DNA from: Bacteroidota bacterium
GTDB taxonomy: Bacteria > Bacteroidota > Bacteroidia > Chitinophagales > Chitinophagaceae
Length of the DNA stretch: 64,000 nucleotides
Assembly (NCBI GenBank): GCA_018267955.1
Contig: JAFDXL010000007.1
Coordinates: 62,001 to 126,000 of the forward strand
Reading direction: 5' to 3'
Below are positions 35,545 to 42,415 of this stretch, in pieces; the stretch's first letter is position 1, and every line of letters starts with the position of its first letter. The position numbers and the translations under genes are program-made. A model generated the notes under the pieces. That model saw only the letters and a program-made list of their open reading frames with translations. It searched no databases and had not been told where the DNA came from.

Positions 35545-36822
35545 CTACCACTCCGGGTAGAGCGGGAACAGCTTCATGAATTCATTCACTTCATTACGAA
35601 CTGCATTTATAACGCTTTCATCATCAGCGGCCATCAGCACCCTATCCAGCCAGTTGACGATCTGTGACATGTGCTCTTCTTTAAGTCCGCGTGTAGTGAT
35701 GGCAGGAACACCTATACGTATACCGGAAGTGATGAAAGGTGACTTATCATCAAAAGGCACCATATTCTTGTTAATAGTAATGTCTGCCTGTACCAGTATA
35801 TTCTCCGCCTTCTTACCGCTTATGTTCTTATTGCGCAGGTCTATCAGCAGCAGGTGATTATCCGTGCCTCCTGATACTATGTTGTAATTTTTCTCTGTAA
35901 GTTCTTTTGCAACCGCCTGCGCATTGCGTATTACCTGCGCGGTGTATTCACTGAACTTATCCTGCAAAATTTCGTAAAAAGCAACAGCTTTTGCTGCGAT
36001 CACATGCTCCAGCGGGCCGCCCTGTGTGCCGGGGAATACGGCCAGGTCTATCAGCTGGCTGGCCATTCTTGTTTCGCCCTTAGGGCCTTTGGCGCCCCAT
36101 GTGTTCTCAAAATCCTCCTTCATAAGGATAAGGCCACCGCGAGGGCCACGCAGCGTTTTGTGCGTAGTAGTAGTAACAAAATGGCAATGCTCGAAAGGAG
36201 AGTTGAGATGTTTCTTAGCGATGAGGCCGGCAGGGTGAGAGATATCTGCCATTACCAGCGCGCCAATCTTATCTGCAACGGCACGGATGCGGGCATAATC
36301 CCAATCGCGGCTGTAGGCAGATGCACCGCAGATGATAAGCTTTGGCTTATGCTCCAGCGCCTGCTTTTCCAGGTGATCATAATCTACCAGGCCATCTTCT
36401 TTGCGCACACCATAGTGTACTGCATTATATAACTTGCCGGAGAAGTTGACAGGAGAGCCGTGTGTAAGGTGGCCGCCCATGCTGAGGTCGAGGCCGAGGA
36501 TGGTATCGCCCGGTTGCAGGCATGCCAGCATTACGGCAGCATTGGCTTGCGCACCACTGTGCGGCTGTACATTGGCATAAGCTACGCCAAATATTTCCTT
36601 GGCACGGTCTATAGCCAGTTGCTCGCTCAGGTCTACCACTTCACAGCCGCCATAATAGCGCTTACCCGGGTAGCCCTCTGCATACTTATTGGTCATGACA
36701 CTACCCATAGCCTGCATTACCTGCTCGCTGGTAAAGTTTTCGGATGCTATGAGTTCCAGGCCGCGGCGCTGGCGTTCTAATTCTTCGTGTATGAGGCCGA
36801 ATATGGCTATATCGCGTTGCAT
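35545..36822 (-). CDS. glyA: Serine hydroxymethyltransferase
   Basis: 425 aa, full length. Family sequences: [54 protein letters not shown], and [14 protein letters not shown] with the PLP lysine K222. The C-terminus carries [18 protein letters not shown]. It interconverts serine and glycine while loading tetrahydrofolate with a one-carbon unit. Transcribed alone from the promoter at 36845-36876. Confidence 0.97.
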   Translation of the reverse strand: MQRDIAIFGLIHEELERQRRGLELIASENFTSEQVMQAMGSVMTNKYAEGYPGKRYYGGCEVVDLSEQLAIDRAKEIFGVAYANVQPHSGAQANAAVMLACLQPGDTILGLDLSMGGHLTHGSPVNFSGKLYNAVHYGVRKEDGLVDYDHLEKQALEHKPKLIICGASAYSRDWDYARIRAVADKIGALVMADISHPAGLIAKKHLNSPFEHCHFVTTTTHKTLRGPRGGLILMKEDFENTWGAKGPKGETRMASQLIDLAVFPGTQGGPLEHVIAAKAVAFYEILQDKFSEYTAQVIRNAQAVAKELTEKNYNIVSGGTDNHLLLIDLRNKNISGKKAENILVQADITINKNMVPFDDKSPFITSGIRIGVPAITTRGLKEEHMSQIVNWLDRVLMAADDESVINAVRNEVNEFMKLFPLYPEW

Positions 36823-36844
36823 GTGGTGTTGATGAATTTGGCTG

Positions 36845-36876
36845 CAAAGGTAGGGGAATAAACAGGGGATTGCAAA
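36845..36876 (-). promoter_or_regulatory. Bacteroidota-type promoter for glyA
   Basis: Reading leftward: TTTG (36873-36876), 20 bp, TACCTTTG (36845-36852). The glyA ATG is 22 bp downstream. Both elements match the consensus. Confidence 0.75.
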
Positions 36877-36949
36877 GTGGGTGTGGAAAGCCTAGTTATG
36901 GATATTTACAGTATGTGTATAACTATTGGTAATATTTTCGACTTAAAAA

Positions 36950-36981
36950 TTGCTGTTGTTAATATTTTGATTATATATTTG
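36950..36981 (+). promoter_or_regulatory. Putative promoter of the retron-like cassette
   Basis: TTG at 36950-36952 and TATATTTG at 36974-36981 (perfect TAnnTTTG), 21 bp apart. A transcript would begin near 36988, about 30 nt before the first arm of the inverted repeat that bounds the candidate msr-msd. A nearer TTG at 36956 would give a 15-bp spacer, less typical. Confidence 0.6.
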
Positions 36982-36987
36982 CAATAG

Positions 36988-37306
36988 TTCTTTGACATGT
37001 CTGTGAATTATAAACTTAGTCTCTAATAGAAATTTCCGTTAGGTGCTTTAGCACAATCTCCTTAGTTGGTTTTAAGGAATACTTTGTCGTGTAGACGCTT
37101 TGCCGGTCGGTGCTGTTCACTATTGCAGTGTCCATGCCCCCACCCCTTCCCTTGTACCTATCCTTGCCCATCCTTATTTAATACTGTTTTCTTTTTGCGC
37201 AAGATGGGGAGAGGTAGAGCCGATAATCGATAAACTGCTTTAACGAAAGTTAAATGCCGAAAAATTAGAAAGTAGTCGTAATTACTTCTAATAGAGATTT
37301 TTTTTT
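36988..37306 (+). ncRNA. Candidate retron msr-msd non-coding RNA
   Basis: About 320 nt with no ORF, in front of a reverse-transcriptase gene cluster. Outer arms 37020-37031 (TCTCTAATAGAA) and 37286-37297 (TTCTAATAGAGA) pair at 11 of 12 positions, as a1/a2 repeats do. After the 5' arm come two short stem-loops like an msr: GTGC-TTTA-GCAC (37043-37054) and TCCTTA/TAAGGA with an 8-nt loop (37059-37078). The 3' part holds an imperfect long hairpin (37125-37129 with 37234-37238; 37155-37175 with 37201-37216) and a TTTAAC-GAAA-GTTAAA hairpin (37239-37254). Nine T follow the second arm. Folding was done by eye; ends are approximate. Confidence 0.6.
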
Positions 37307-37323
37307 AATTCAAATTAAGGTTT

Positions 37324-37590
37324 ATGAAAAAACAGACAACAGAACTCATTGAAGTTCTGCGGCAAATGCTGTCCAAGAACAGCGACTACTACTCTACTGA
37401 AGAGGTCACAAACTTAGAACTTGCTATTGAAGCTTTGCAAAGACTAAGTCAATACGAGTCTGATGTAGTAAACTCACGATCTGCTGGCAAGCAACCTGAC
37501 TGGGTTGAACTTACTGAGGTTACTTTGTGCATCATTAGATTTATGTTGGAACCTAGTGTTAGCAATTGGTTTAAAGATTTTTTTAACTAG
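37324..37590 (+). CDS. 88-aa protein of unknown function in the retron-like cassette
   Basis: Predicted mostly helical: TTELIEVLRQMLSKN, TEEVTNLELAIEALQRLSQY, then a Trp-containing second half (GKQPDWVELTEVTLCIIRFM) ending in SNWFKDFFN. No signal peptide, no Cys/His cluster, no known motif. It starts 18 bp after the T-run of the candidate ncRNA and ends 37 bp before the HTH gene, on the same strand. Codon use is A+T-rich like the two following genes and unlike glyA. Could be an accessory or regulatory part of the system, or an unrelated small gene. Confidence 0.65.
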   Translation: MKKQTTELIEVLRQMLSKNSDYYSTEEVTNLELAIEALQRLSQYESDVVNSRSAGKQPDWVELTEVTLCIIRFMLEPSVSNWFKDFFN

Positions 37591-37627
37591 TGACTTCTTC
37601 AGTTTTTTTACAGTTAAATAGCCTAAT

Positions 37628-37936
37628 ATGGATATCGGTTCCACAATTGAACTGCTTAGAAAAAGAAAAAACATTTCTCAGAAATCTTTGGCAGATTTAG
37701 CCGGCATTACCCAATCTTATTTGTCTCAGATAGAGGGAAATAAAAAAGACCCCAATATGAAAACGCTTCAAGATATATCTAATGCACTTGAGATCCCTTT
37801 GCCATTTCTCCTTTTGAATTCTATATCTATTGATGATGTGCCTACACAAAAACAGGATGCATTTAAGATTGTTATGCCGCTATTGAAATCTCTTTTATCG
37901 GGATATCTAAACGATGCTGACAATGATAAAGTCTAA
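37628..37936 (+). CDS. XRE/Cro-CI family helix-turn-helix protein
   Basis: 102 aa. The HTH spans about residues 5-60: IELLRKRKNISQKSLADLAG, ITQSYLSQIEGNKKDPNMKT, LQDISNALEIPLPFLL, a canonical five-helix XRE fold. The remaining ~40 residues are helical with no known effector domain. Its stop overlaps the start of the reverse transcriptase by 23 bp (or 14 bp if the second ATG is used), indicating translational coupling. In type VI retrons as described, a small HTH protein is the partner of the RT; here it could be a repressor of the cassette or the toxin-like effector. Confidence 0.88.
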   Translation: MDIGSTIELLRKRKNISQKSLADLAGITQSYLSQIEGNKKDPNMKTLQDISNALEIPLPFLLLNSISIDDVPTQKQDAFKIVMPLLKSLLSGYLNDADNDKV

Positions 37937-38831
37937 GAAGATATTTTCTTTGGTGTTAGGATATGAACTAAAAACAATCGATAATATAATCGAATGCTTA
38001 GAGGACGAACAAAAACGCGGTAAATATTACAATCCATATAAAGTAAAAAAATCAGGTGGCAAGTTTCGAGTGATTGCTCCCAGTCGAGGTGAACTGAAAA
38101 AAATACAAGCCAGAATACATGAGAACATCTTTAGCCATATTCAACTGCCGTTTTATGTAACGGGATCGCTAAAAAGAAGGAGTGGCGTTATTAATGGTAA
38201 AATTCATTCAGGGAAAAAATATCATTTCCAAACAGACTTAGTCAACTTTTTTGGCTTTGTATCATATCGAAATGTGCTAAAAGCATTGAAGATGCTAGGC
38301 TTTTCGCACGATGTTGCATTTTATATTACTAAGTTGACTACATATGATGGTCATTTACCGCAAGGGGTATGCACAAGTCCTTTCTTAGCAAATTTAGTTG
38401 GATTGAATATTGATGACGCTATGCTTGATTTTTGTAAATCTCGAAATATAACATACTCAAGATATGTTGATGACCTTACCTTTTCTAGCCAAAGTGATTT
38501 TAAGGATGAGTTGAAGATTTTTTTATCCGGCATTATTGCCCAAGGGTTCATTTATAGTTATAGAAAGACTAAGTATAAAATAGGCTCAATAGATGTAACC
38601 GGTACTAAGGTTACGAATGAAGGAATAAAAGGTACAGATAAACAGTATGGTCGAGCCCTTCTTATCGACACAAAATCATCTTCTTTCAAAGGTTTAGTTG
38701 GACATTTGGAATACGTTGAAGAGATTAATGATAAGTTTAATCTAACAACTTACCGTAATGAGAATATTTTTTTACGCTTTCCAACTCGTTTATTCCCTTA
38801 CATGAATTTTAAAAAGAAAGAATCAAAATAA
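37914..38831 (+). CDS. Retron-type reverse transcriptase
   Basis: 305 aa. RT motifs in order: RVIAPSRGELKKIQARI (RT1), a NGKIH motif at residues 94-98 in the place of the retron NAxxH, FQTDLVNFFGFVSY with the first catalytic Asp, LPQGVCTSPFLANLV (RT4), YSRYVDDLTFSS with YVDD at 184-187 (RT5), and DVTGTKVTNEGIK with the retron-specific VTG (about 228-230). No maturase or endonuclease domain follows. Together with the upstream structured RNA this supports a retron RT that would make msDNA from the adjacent ncRNA. Alternative ATG at 37923. Group II intron and DGR RTs are less likely because no maturase, variable repeat or template repeat is seen. Confidence 0.88.
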   Translation: MLTMIKSKKIFSLVLGYELKTIDNIIECLEDEQKRGKYYNPYKVKKSGGKFRVIAPSRGELKKIQARIHENIFSHIQLPFYVTGSLKRRSGVINGKIHSGKKYHFQTDLVNFFGFVSYRNVLKALKMLGFSHDVAFYITKLTTYDGHLPQGVCTSPFLANLVGLNIDDAMLDFCKSRNITYSRYVDDLTFSSQSDFKDELKIFLSGIIAQGFIYSYRKTKYKIGSIDVTGTKVTNEGIKGTDKQYGRALLIDTKSSSFKGLVGHLEYVEEINDKFNLTTYRNENIFLRFPTRLFPYMNFKKKESK

Positions 38832-38833
38832 TC

Positions 38834-39214
38834 CTACACCCCCTGCTTCGCCAGCTTGCTTAAAGTAAGCAGCACGCATTGCATTACACTGGCGATGGTG
38901 CCGATCATAGCATACCATAGGGATGCGAGGTTGAAGATGAGCATGGCTTTCCAACCCCATGGTTTGCCGGTGATGAAGCCGTAAGTGATATACAAACCGA
39001 CAAGGCCCCATGCTATAAACAGTACCTTCATAGGTGTAGACTCCGGATTGATACCTACTGCGGATACTACATTGCTCCATGGGCCAAGCTGTCCTGCATG
39101 TGTGCCGGATGTAGGACGTATATAATCGCCTGTGGTCAGCGCGTGTACGCCATCAAAGGTCATGTAGCCAAAATTGATAACCGCGAGCAGGATGATGATC
39201 CATTTAATAAACAT
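38834..39214 (-). CDS. Small four-TM membrane protein
   Basis: 126 aa from ATG at 39214 (MFIKWIIILLAVINFGYMTF). Helices at about residues 3-20, 60-80 and 88-115, and a lumenal Gly/Asn-rich loop (GTHAGQLGPWSNVVSAVGIN). It resembles DoxX-like or DUF-type small membrane proteins but I cannot name the family. It converges on the RT gene with 2 bp between the stops. Confidence 0.55.
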   Translation of the reverse strand: MFIKWIIILLAVINFGYMTFDGVHALTTGDYIRPTSGTHAGQLGPWSNVVSAVGINPESTPMKVLFIAWGLVGLYITYGFITGKPWGWKAMLIFNLASLWYAMIGTIASVMQCVLLTLSKLAKQGV

Positions 39215-39259
39215 AGTGCAACCGTTTACAGGCACAAATTACGGATAGTATTTTGATAC

Positions 39260-39961
39260 CTACAAGCGCAGCGAAAGGCCAACCCTTGCTGTTATGTAAT
39301 TGGTGAACATAGAAATATCTAAAACGCCATATCTCTGTGCGCTAGCCGGCAGTGCAGGGTCGGCAATGTTTTCCCGGGCATAGCTCATGTCTGCCACAGT
39401 GATGGGTATATTGGCATCGAGGCTGAGCCTGCGTGTGAGTGGCACTGTGATCCGCGGCACTACAAAGCTGCGGACGCCTATATAAGTTTGAGTAACAGGA
39501 TAGTCGGCGTTGATATATGGAGTAGAGCGGTAGCGGTCGAAATAAGGCATTGCGGCAAAGCCTATGGAAGGCTGTACCATCCAGTGCTTTTTCTTGCCGA
39601 TGCTTACTATATATTCATAGCGGGCAGCAATGATAGAATGTGTAAGCCGGGAAGTTAGTTCGTAATATTTGATGCCGGTTACCGGTTGCGTGAACTGTGT
39701 TTTTATATCCATCTTCCTTACATCCAGGATACTTAATTCCAGTTCGTGAAAATTGCCGCGTTTATTTTTCTTGGTAACGGCAACAGAAGGGGAGAGGAAC
39801 CGCACATCGTCTATATGCTGAGTCATCCCGAAAGTACGTGTCGTGTGCTCTCCGTGGAAGGACGTGAAATTGCCTGTAGCATAGGCTTTTACAAAATATT
39901 GTTGCGCATGAAGCAGCGAACTGCACAGCATGAGGGCTGCGAAGGTGATCGTCTTAATCAT
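39260..39961 (-). CDS. Outer-membrane beta-barrel-like protein
   Basis: 233 aa with a signal peptide (MIKTITFAALMLCSSLLHA/Q). Alternating hydrophobic strands (ITVPLTRRLSLDANIPITVA, YITARVGLSLRL at the very C-terminus, ending in an aromatic/hydrophobic-Arg-Leu pattern) suggest a small outer-membrane barrel. No specific family recognised. Located 48 bp from the mntH-like stop and co-oriented with it. Confidence 0.55.
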   Translation of the reverse strand: MIKTITFAALMLCSSLLHAQQYFVKAYATGNFTSFHGEHTTRTFGMTQHIDDVRFLSPSVAVTKKNKRGNFHELELSILDVRKMDIKTQFTQPVTGIKYYELTSRLTHSIIAARYEYIVSIGKKKHWMVQPSIGFAAMPYFDRYRSTPYINADYPVTQTYIGVRSFVVPRITVPLTRRLSLDANIPITVADMSYARENIADPALPASAQRYGVLDISMFTNYITARVGLSLRL

Positions 39962-40009
39962 TAATTAGCTTTCGTTTAAGGGTTAACGTAGTATAAACCA
40001 CGTTATTGT

Positions 40010-41890
40010 CTATTGTGCAATAAATACGGGAACATTTACCTGGTGCCTTAATGTATTAATAGTTTCCCCGAAGATGATATCCTTGAATGTTTTATGCCCG
40101 TGGCTGCCCACAACCAGCAGGTCGCAATTATTTTCTTTTACAATGCGGCTGATCTCCTGTATGCGATTACGGAAACCCAGCACACCAATCGCTGCATAAT
40201 CCTGCTCTTTGAAAAACTGCACATACTTGCCGAGTTGTTCCTTATCCATAATGGTTTCGTAATCGCTGGCCTGGTCTTGCATTACGCGTGCCTGTGCGCT
40301 CTCTACAATGTGTACTAATACATAGCGCGTGGTCTTATCGCCCAGTTGCATGGCATATTGTATCACGCGCAGGTCTTTATCGCTATAGTCGAGTGCAACA
40401 GCCACATTTTGAAATGGCTTCGATACCGTGGTGCGTAAACTATCCATGTCTATAGCCTTATGTATATCAATACTAATTTCCCTGCGGCGCAATATCAATG
40501 GATATACTATGGTGACACCCAGCAATACTACAATGCCCAGCTCGCCTGCTGCTACCAGGCCTTTAACTATATCGCTGTTAGTGTCCTGTATCCAGCTCGC
40601 CGCAGTTTCGTACACTAATTTAAGATTTAAAATAACGATGATGATCGCTACGATCCATGCTAATACCTTGGTAAGCGGTTTGATGGCAAAATCGCCCATC
40701 CTTTTTTTATCACTTACAAAGTGTATCAGCGGTATCACCGCGAAAGCGAGCTGCATGCTTAGCAACACCTGGCTGAATACCAGCATGGCGTCCACTTCTT
40801 CCTCACCCATTAACCATATCACCAGTACAGCAGGAATTATTGCTAACAGACGGGTGATAAGACGGCGAACCAGCGGGTTGATACGCAGACGCAGGTAGCC
40901 TTCCATTACTATCTGGCCCGCGAGTGTGCCTGTAACCGTAGAGCTTTGACCAGCTGCTATAAGCGCAATGGCGAACAGATGAGATGCCCATGTGTTACCC
41001 AATAGTGGAGCCAGCAAACGATGCGCATCCTTCAGCGAAGCAACCGACTGGTTGCCGGAAGTATAGAACACTGCTGCTGCCAATACCAGTATAGCTGTGT
41101 TAACAAAGAAAGCCATATTGAGCGCGATGGTGCTGTCAATAGTGTTCAGCTTAATGGCTTTTTTAATAGATGCGTTATCGCGGTTGATCTTACGGGTTTG
41201 TACGAGGGCAGAGTGGAGGTAGAGATTGTGCGGCATTACCGTAGCACCAATGATACCTATGGCTATATACAGTGCCGCGCTATTGGGTATAGAGGGGGCA
41301 AAGCCTTTCAGCACTTCTGCCATATTGGGCTTTGCAAAAAATATCTCCAGCAGAAAGCAGCCGCCTATGATGGCTACCAATGTGATGATGAATGCTTCGA
41401 GCTTGCGCATACCCAGGCGCTGCAGGTATAAAAGCAGTACGGTATCGAGCAAGGTCAATAATACCCCTGCAAGCAAAGGGATGCCCAAAAGCAGGTTGAG
41501 GCCGATAGCCATGCCTAGTACCTCGGCAAGATCACAGGCGGCGATGGCTATTTCTGCCAGTATATATAAGACGAGATTCGCCCAACGAGGATACACTTCC
41601 CTATTGCACTGTGCCAGGTCACGACCCTGTACAATACCCAGGCGCGATGCCAGGGATTGCAGGAGTAAGGCCATCAGGTTACTCATCAATAAGACCCAGA
41701 TAAGCCTGTAGCCAAACTGGCTGCCGCCGGCAAGGTCTGTGGCCCAGTTGCCGGGGTCCATATAGCCAACACTCACTAAATATGCAGGGCCGAGGAATGC
41801 TGCTATTTTTTTCCAGGGCTTTTTTGCTGCGGATGGGTCTATGCTCTCGTGTACATCGCTTAATGATTTATCGTGTAAATCCCAGTTCAT
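40010..41890 (-). CDS. mntH: Nramp family divalent metal transporter fused to universal stress protein domain
   Basis: 626 aa. Residues about 1-460 form an Nramp transporter with about 11 TM helices and the metal-site motifs DPGNWATD (TM1) and MPHNLYLHSALVQTR (TM6), plus GQSSTVTGTLAGQIVMEG. Residues about 485-626 form a UspA domain (NVAVALDYSDKDLRVIQYAM, LLVVGSHGH ... IFGETINTLRHQVNVPVFI), with the GxxG-x9-G nucleotide motif. It imports Mn2+/Fe2+ by proton coupling; the stress domain may sense nucleotide. The symbol is for the transporter part. Palindromes lie directly upstream of the ATG. Confidence 0.92.
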   Translation of the reverse strand: MNWDLHDKSLSDVHESIDPSAAKKPWKKIAAFLGPAYLVSVGYMDPGNWATDLAGGSQFGYRLIWVLLMSNLMALLLQSLASRLGIVQGRDLAQCNREVYPRWANLVLYILAEIAIAACDLAEVLGMAIGLNLLLGIPLLAGVLLTLLDTVLLLYLQRLGMRKLEAFIITLVAIIGGCFLLEIFFAKPNMAEVLKGFAPSIPNSAALYIAIGIIGATVMPHNLYLHSALVQTRKINRDNASIKKAIKLNTIDSTIALNMAFFVNTAILVLAAAVFYTSGNQSVASLKDAHRLLAPLLGNTWASHLFAIALIAAGQSSTVTGTLAGQIVMEGYLRLRINPLVRRLITRLLAIIPAVLVIWLMGEEEVDAMLVFSQVLLSMQLAFAVIPLIHFVSDKKRMGDFAIKPLTKVLAWIVAIIIVILNLKLVYETAASWIQDTNSDIVKGLVAAGELGIVVLLGVTIVYPLILRRREISIDIHKAIDMDSLRTTVSKPFQNVAVALDYSDKDLRVIQYAMQLGDKTTRYVLVHIVESAQARVMQDQASDYETIMDKEQLGKYVQFFKEQDYAAIGVLGFRNRIQEISRIVKENNCDLLVVGSHGHKTFKDIIFGETINTLRHQVNVPVFIAQ

Positions 41891-41897
41891 TTATGTA

Positions 41898-41926
41898 TCT
41901 AAAAATAATTTTAGACAAATCTAAAA
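41898..41926 (-). promoter_or_regulatory. Overlapping palindromic operators upstream of mntH
   Basis: Three 7-bp half-sites TCTAAAA, TTTTAGA, TCTAAAA, each separated by 4 bp, form two overlapping perfect inverted repeats (41898-41915 and 41909-41926) that begin only 8 bp from the start codon. A metal-responsive DtxR/MntR-family repressor is the natural candidate, by position and symmetry; the binding protein is not encoded nearby. Confidence 0.6.
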
Positions 41927-41975
41927 ATAAAATTCCAAATAAAAAGTAAAATCTGTACAATAAAACTCCTAAGAA

Positions 41976-42013
41976 TTTAGTTTTATAACTAAATGTTTAG
42001 TAGGTTTACTAAA
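41976..42013 (+). promoter_or_regulatory. Tandem palindromic operators upstream of blaI-like gene
   Basis: Two perfect inverted repeats, TTTAGTT-N4-AACTAAA (41976-41993) and TTTAGTA-N4-TACTAAA (41996-42013), with a 20-bp period, directly before the start codon at 42026. BlaI/MecI repressors bind such dyads and autoregulate. Confidence 0.65.
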
Positions 42014-42025
42014 AACTTAGTAGAT

Positions 42026-42415
42026 ATGGCTCCGCAGACCAAACCGTTGACCAAAGCAGAAGAAGAGATCATGCAGGCATTGTGGCAACAAGAGAAGGCA
42101 TTTATAAAAGATATAGTGGATGCTATGCCCGATCCTAAACCACATTACAATACCGTGAGCACGATCATTAAGATATTATGCGACAAAGGTTTTGTAGGAT
42201 TTGAAACTTTTGGTAAGGCTAACAGGTATTATCCGTTGGTAGAAAAAGAAGCCTATACTAAAAAGACCATGAACCAGTTTGTAAAGAAATACTTCGGAGG
42301 ATCTTTTGCCAATATGCTGTCCTTCTTTGCACAGGAGAAAGACATCAGCATACAGGAACTGGAAGACGTGCTTAAAGAAATGAAATCTGCTAACGATAAA
42401 AAAGCGAAGAAATGA
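42026..42415 (+). CDS. BlaI/MecI/CopY family transcriptional repressor
   Basis: 129 aa from the ATG at 42026, chosen because MAPQTKPLTKAEEEIMQALW is the usual family N-terminus and because an earlier ATG (41993) would put the operator inside the gene. The winged helix includes ALWQQEKAFIKDIVDAMPDP and HYNTVSTIIKILCDKGFVGF; the C-terminal helices dimerise. It is coupled to the following M56 receptor gene by a 4-bp overlap, the classic repressor-sensor pair. Confidence 0.93.
   Translation: MAPQTKPLTKAEEEIMQALWQQEKAFIKDIVDAMPDPKPHYNTVSTIIKILCDKGFVGFETFGKANRYYPLVEKEAYTKKTMNQFVKKYFGGSFANMLSFFAQEKDISIQELEDVLKEMKSANDKKAKK

Noticed and set aside
37286-37306. Second arm plus T-run considered as a simple terminator of an upstream gene
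   Set aside because: No local hairpin immediately precedes the T-run; the arm pairs with a site about 255 nt upstream, which fits an ncRNA boundary better.
37914-38831. Reverse transcriptase as part of a group II intron or diversity-generating retroelement
   Set aside because: There is no maturase or endonuclease domain, no intron domain V structure seen at the 3' side, and no template/variable repeat pair.
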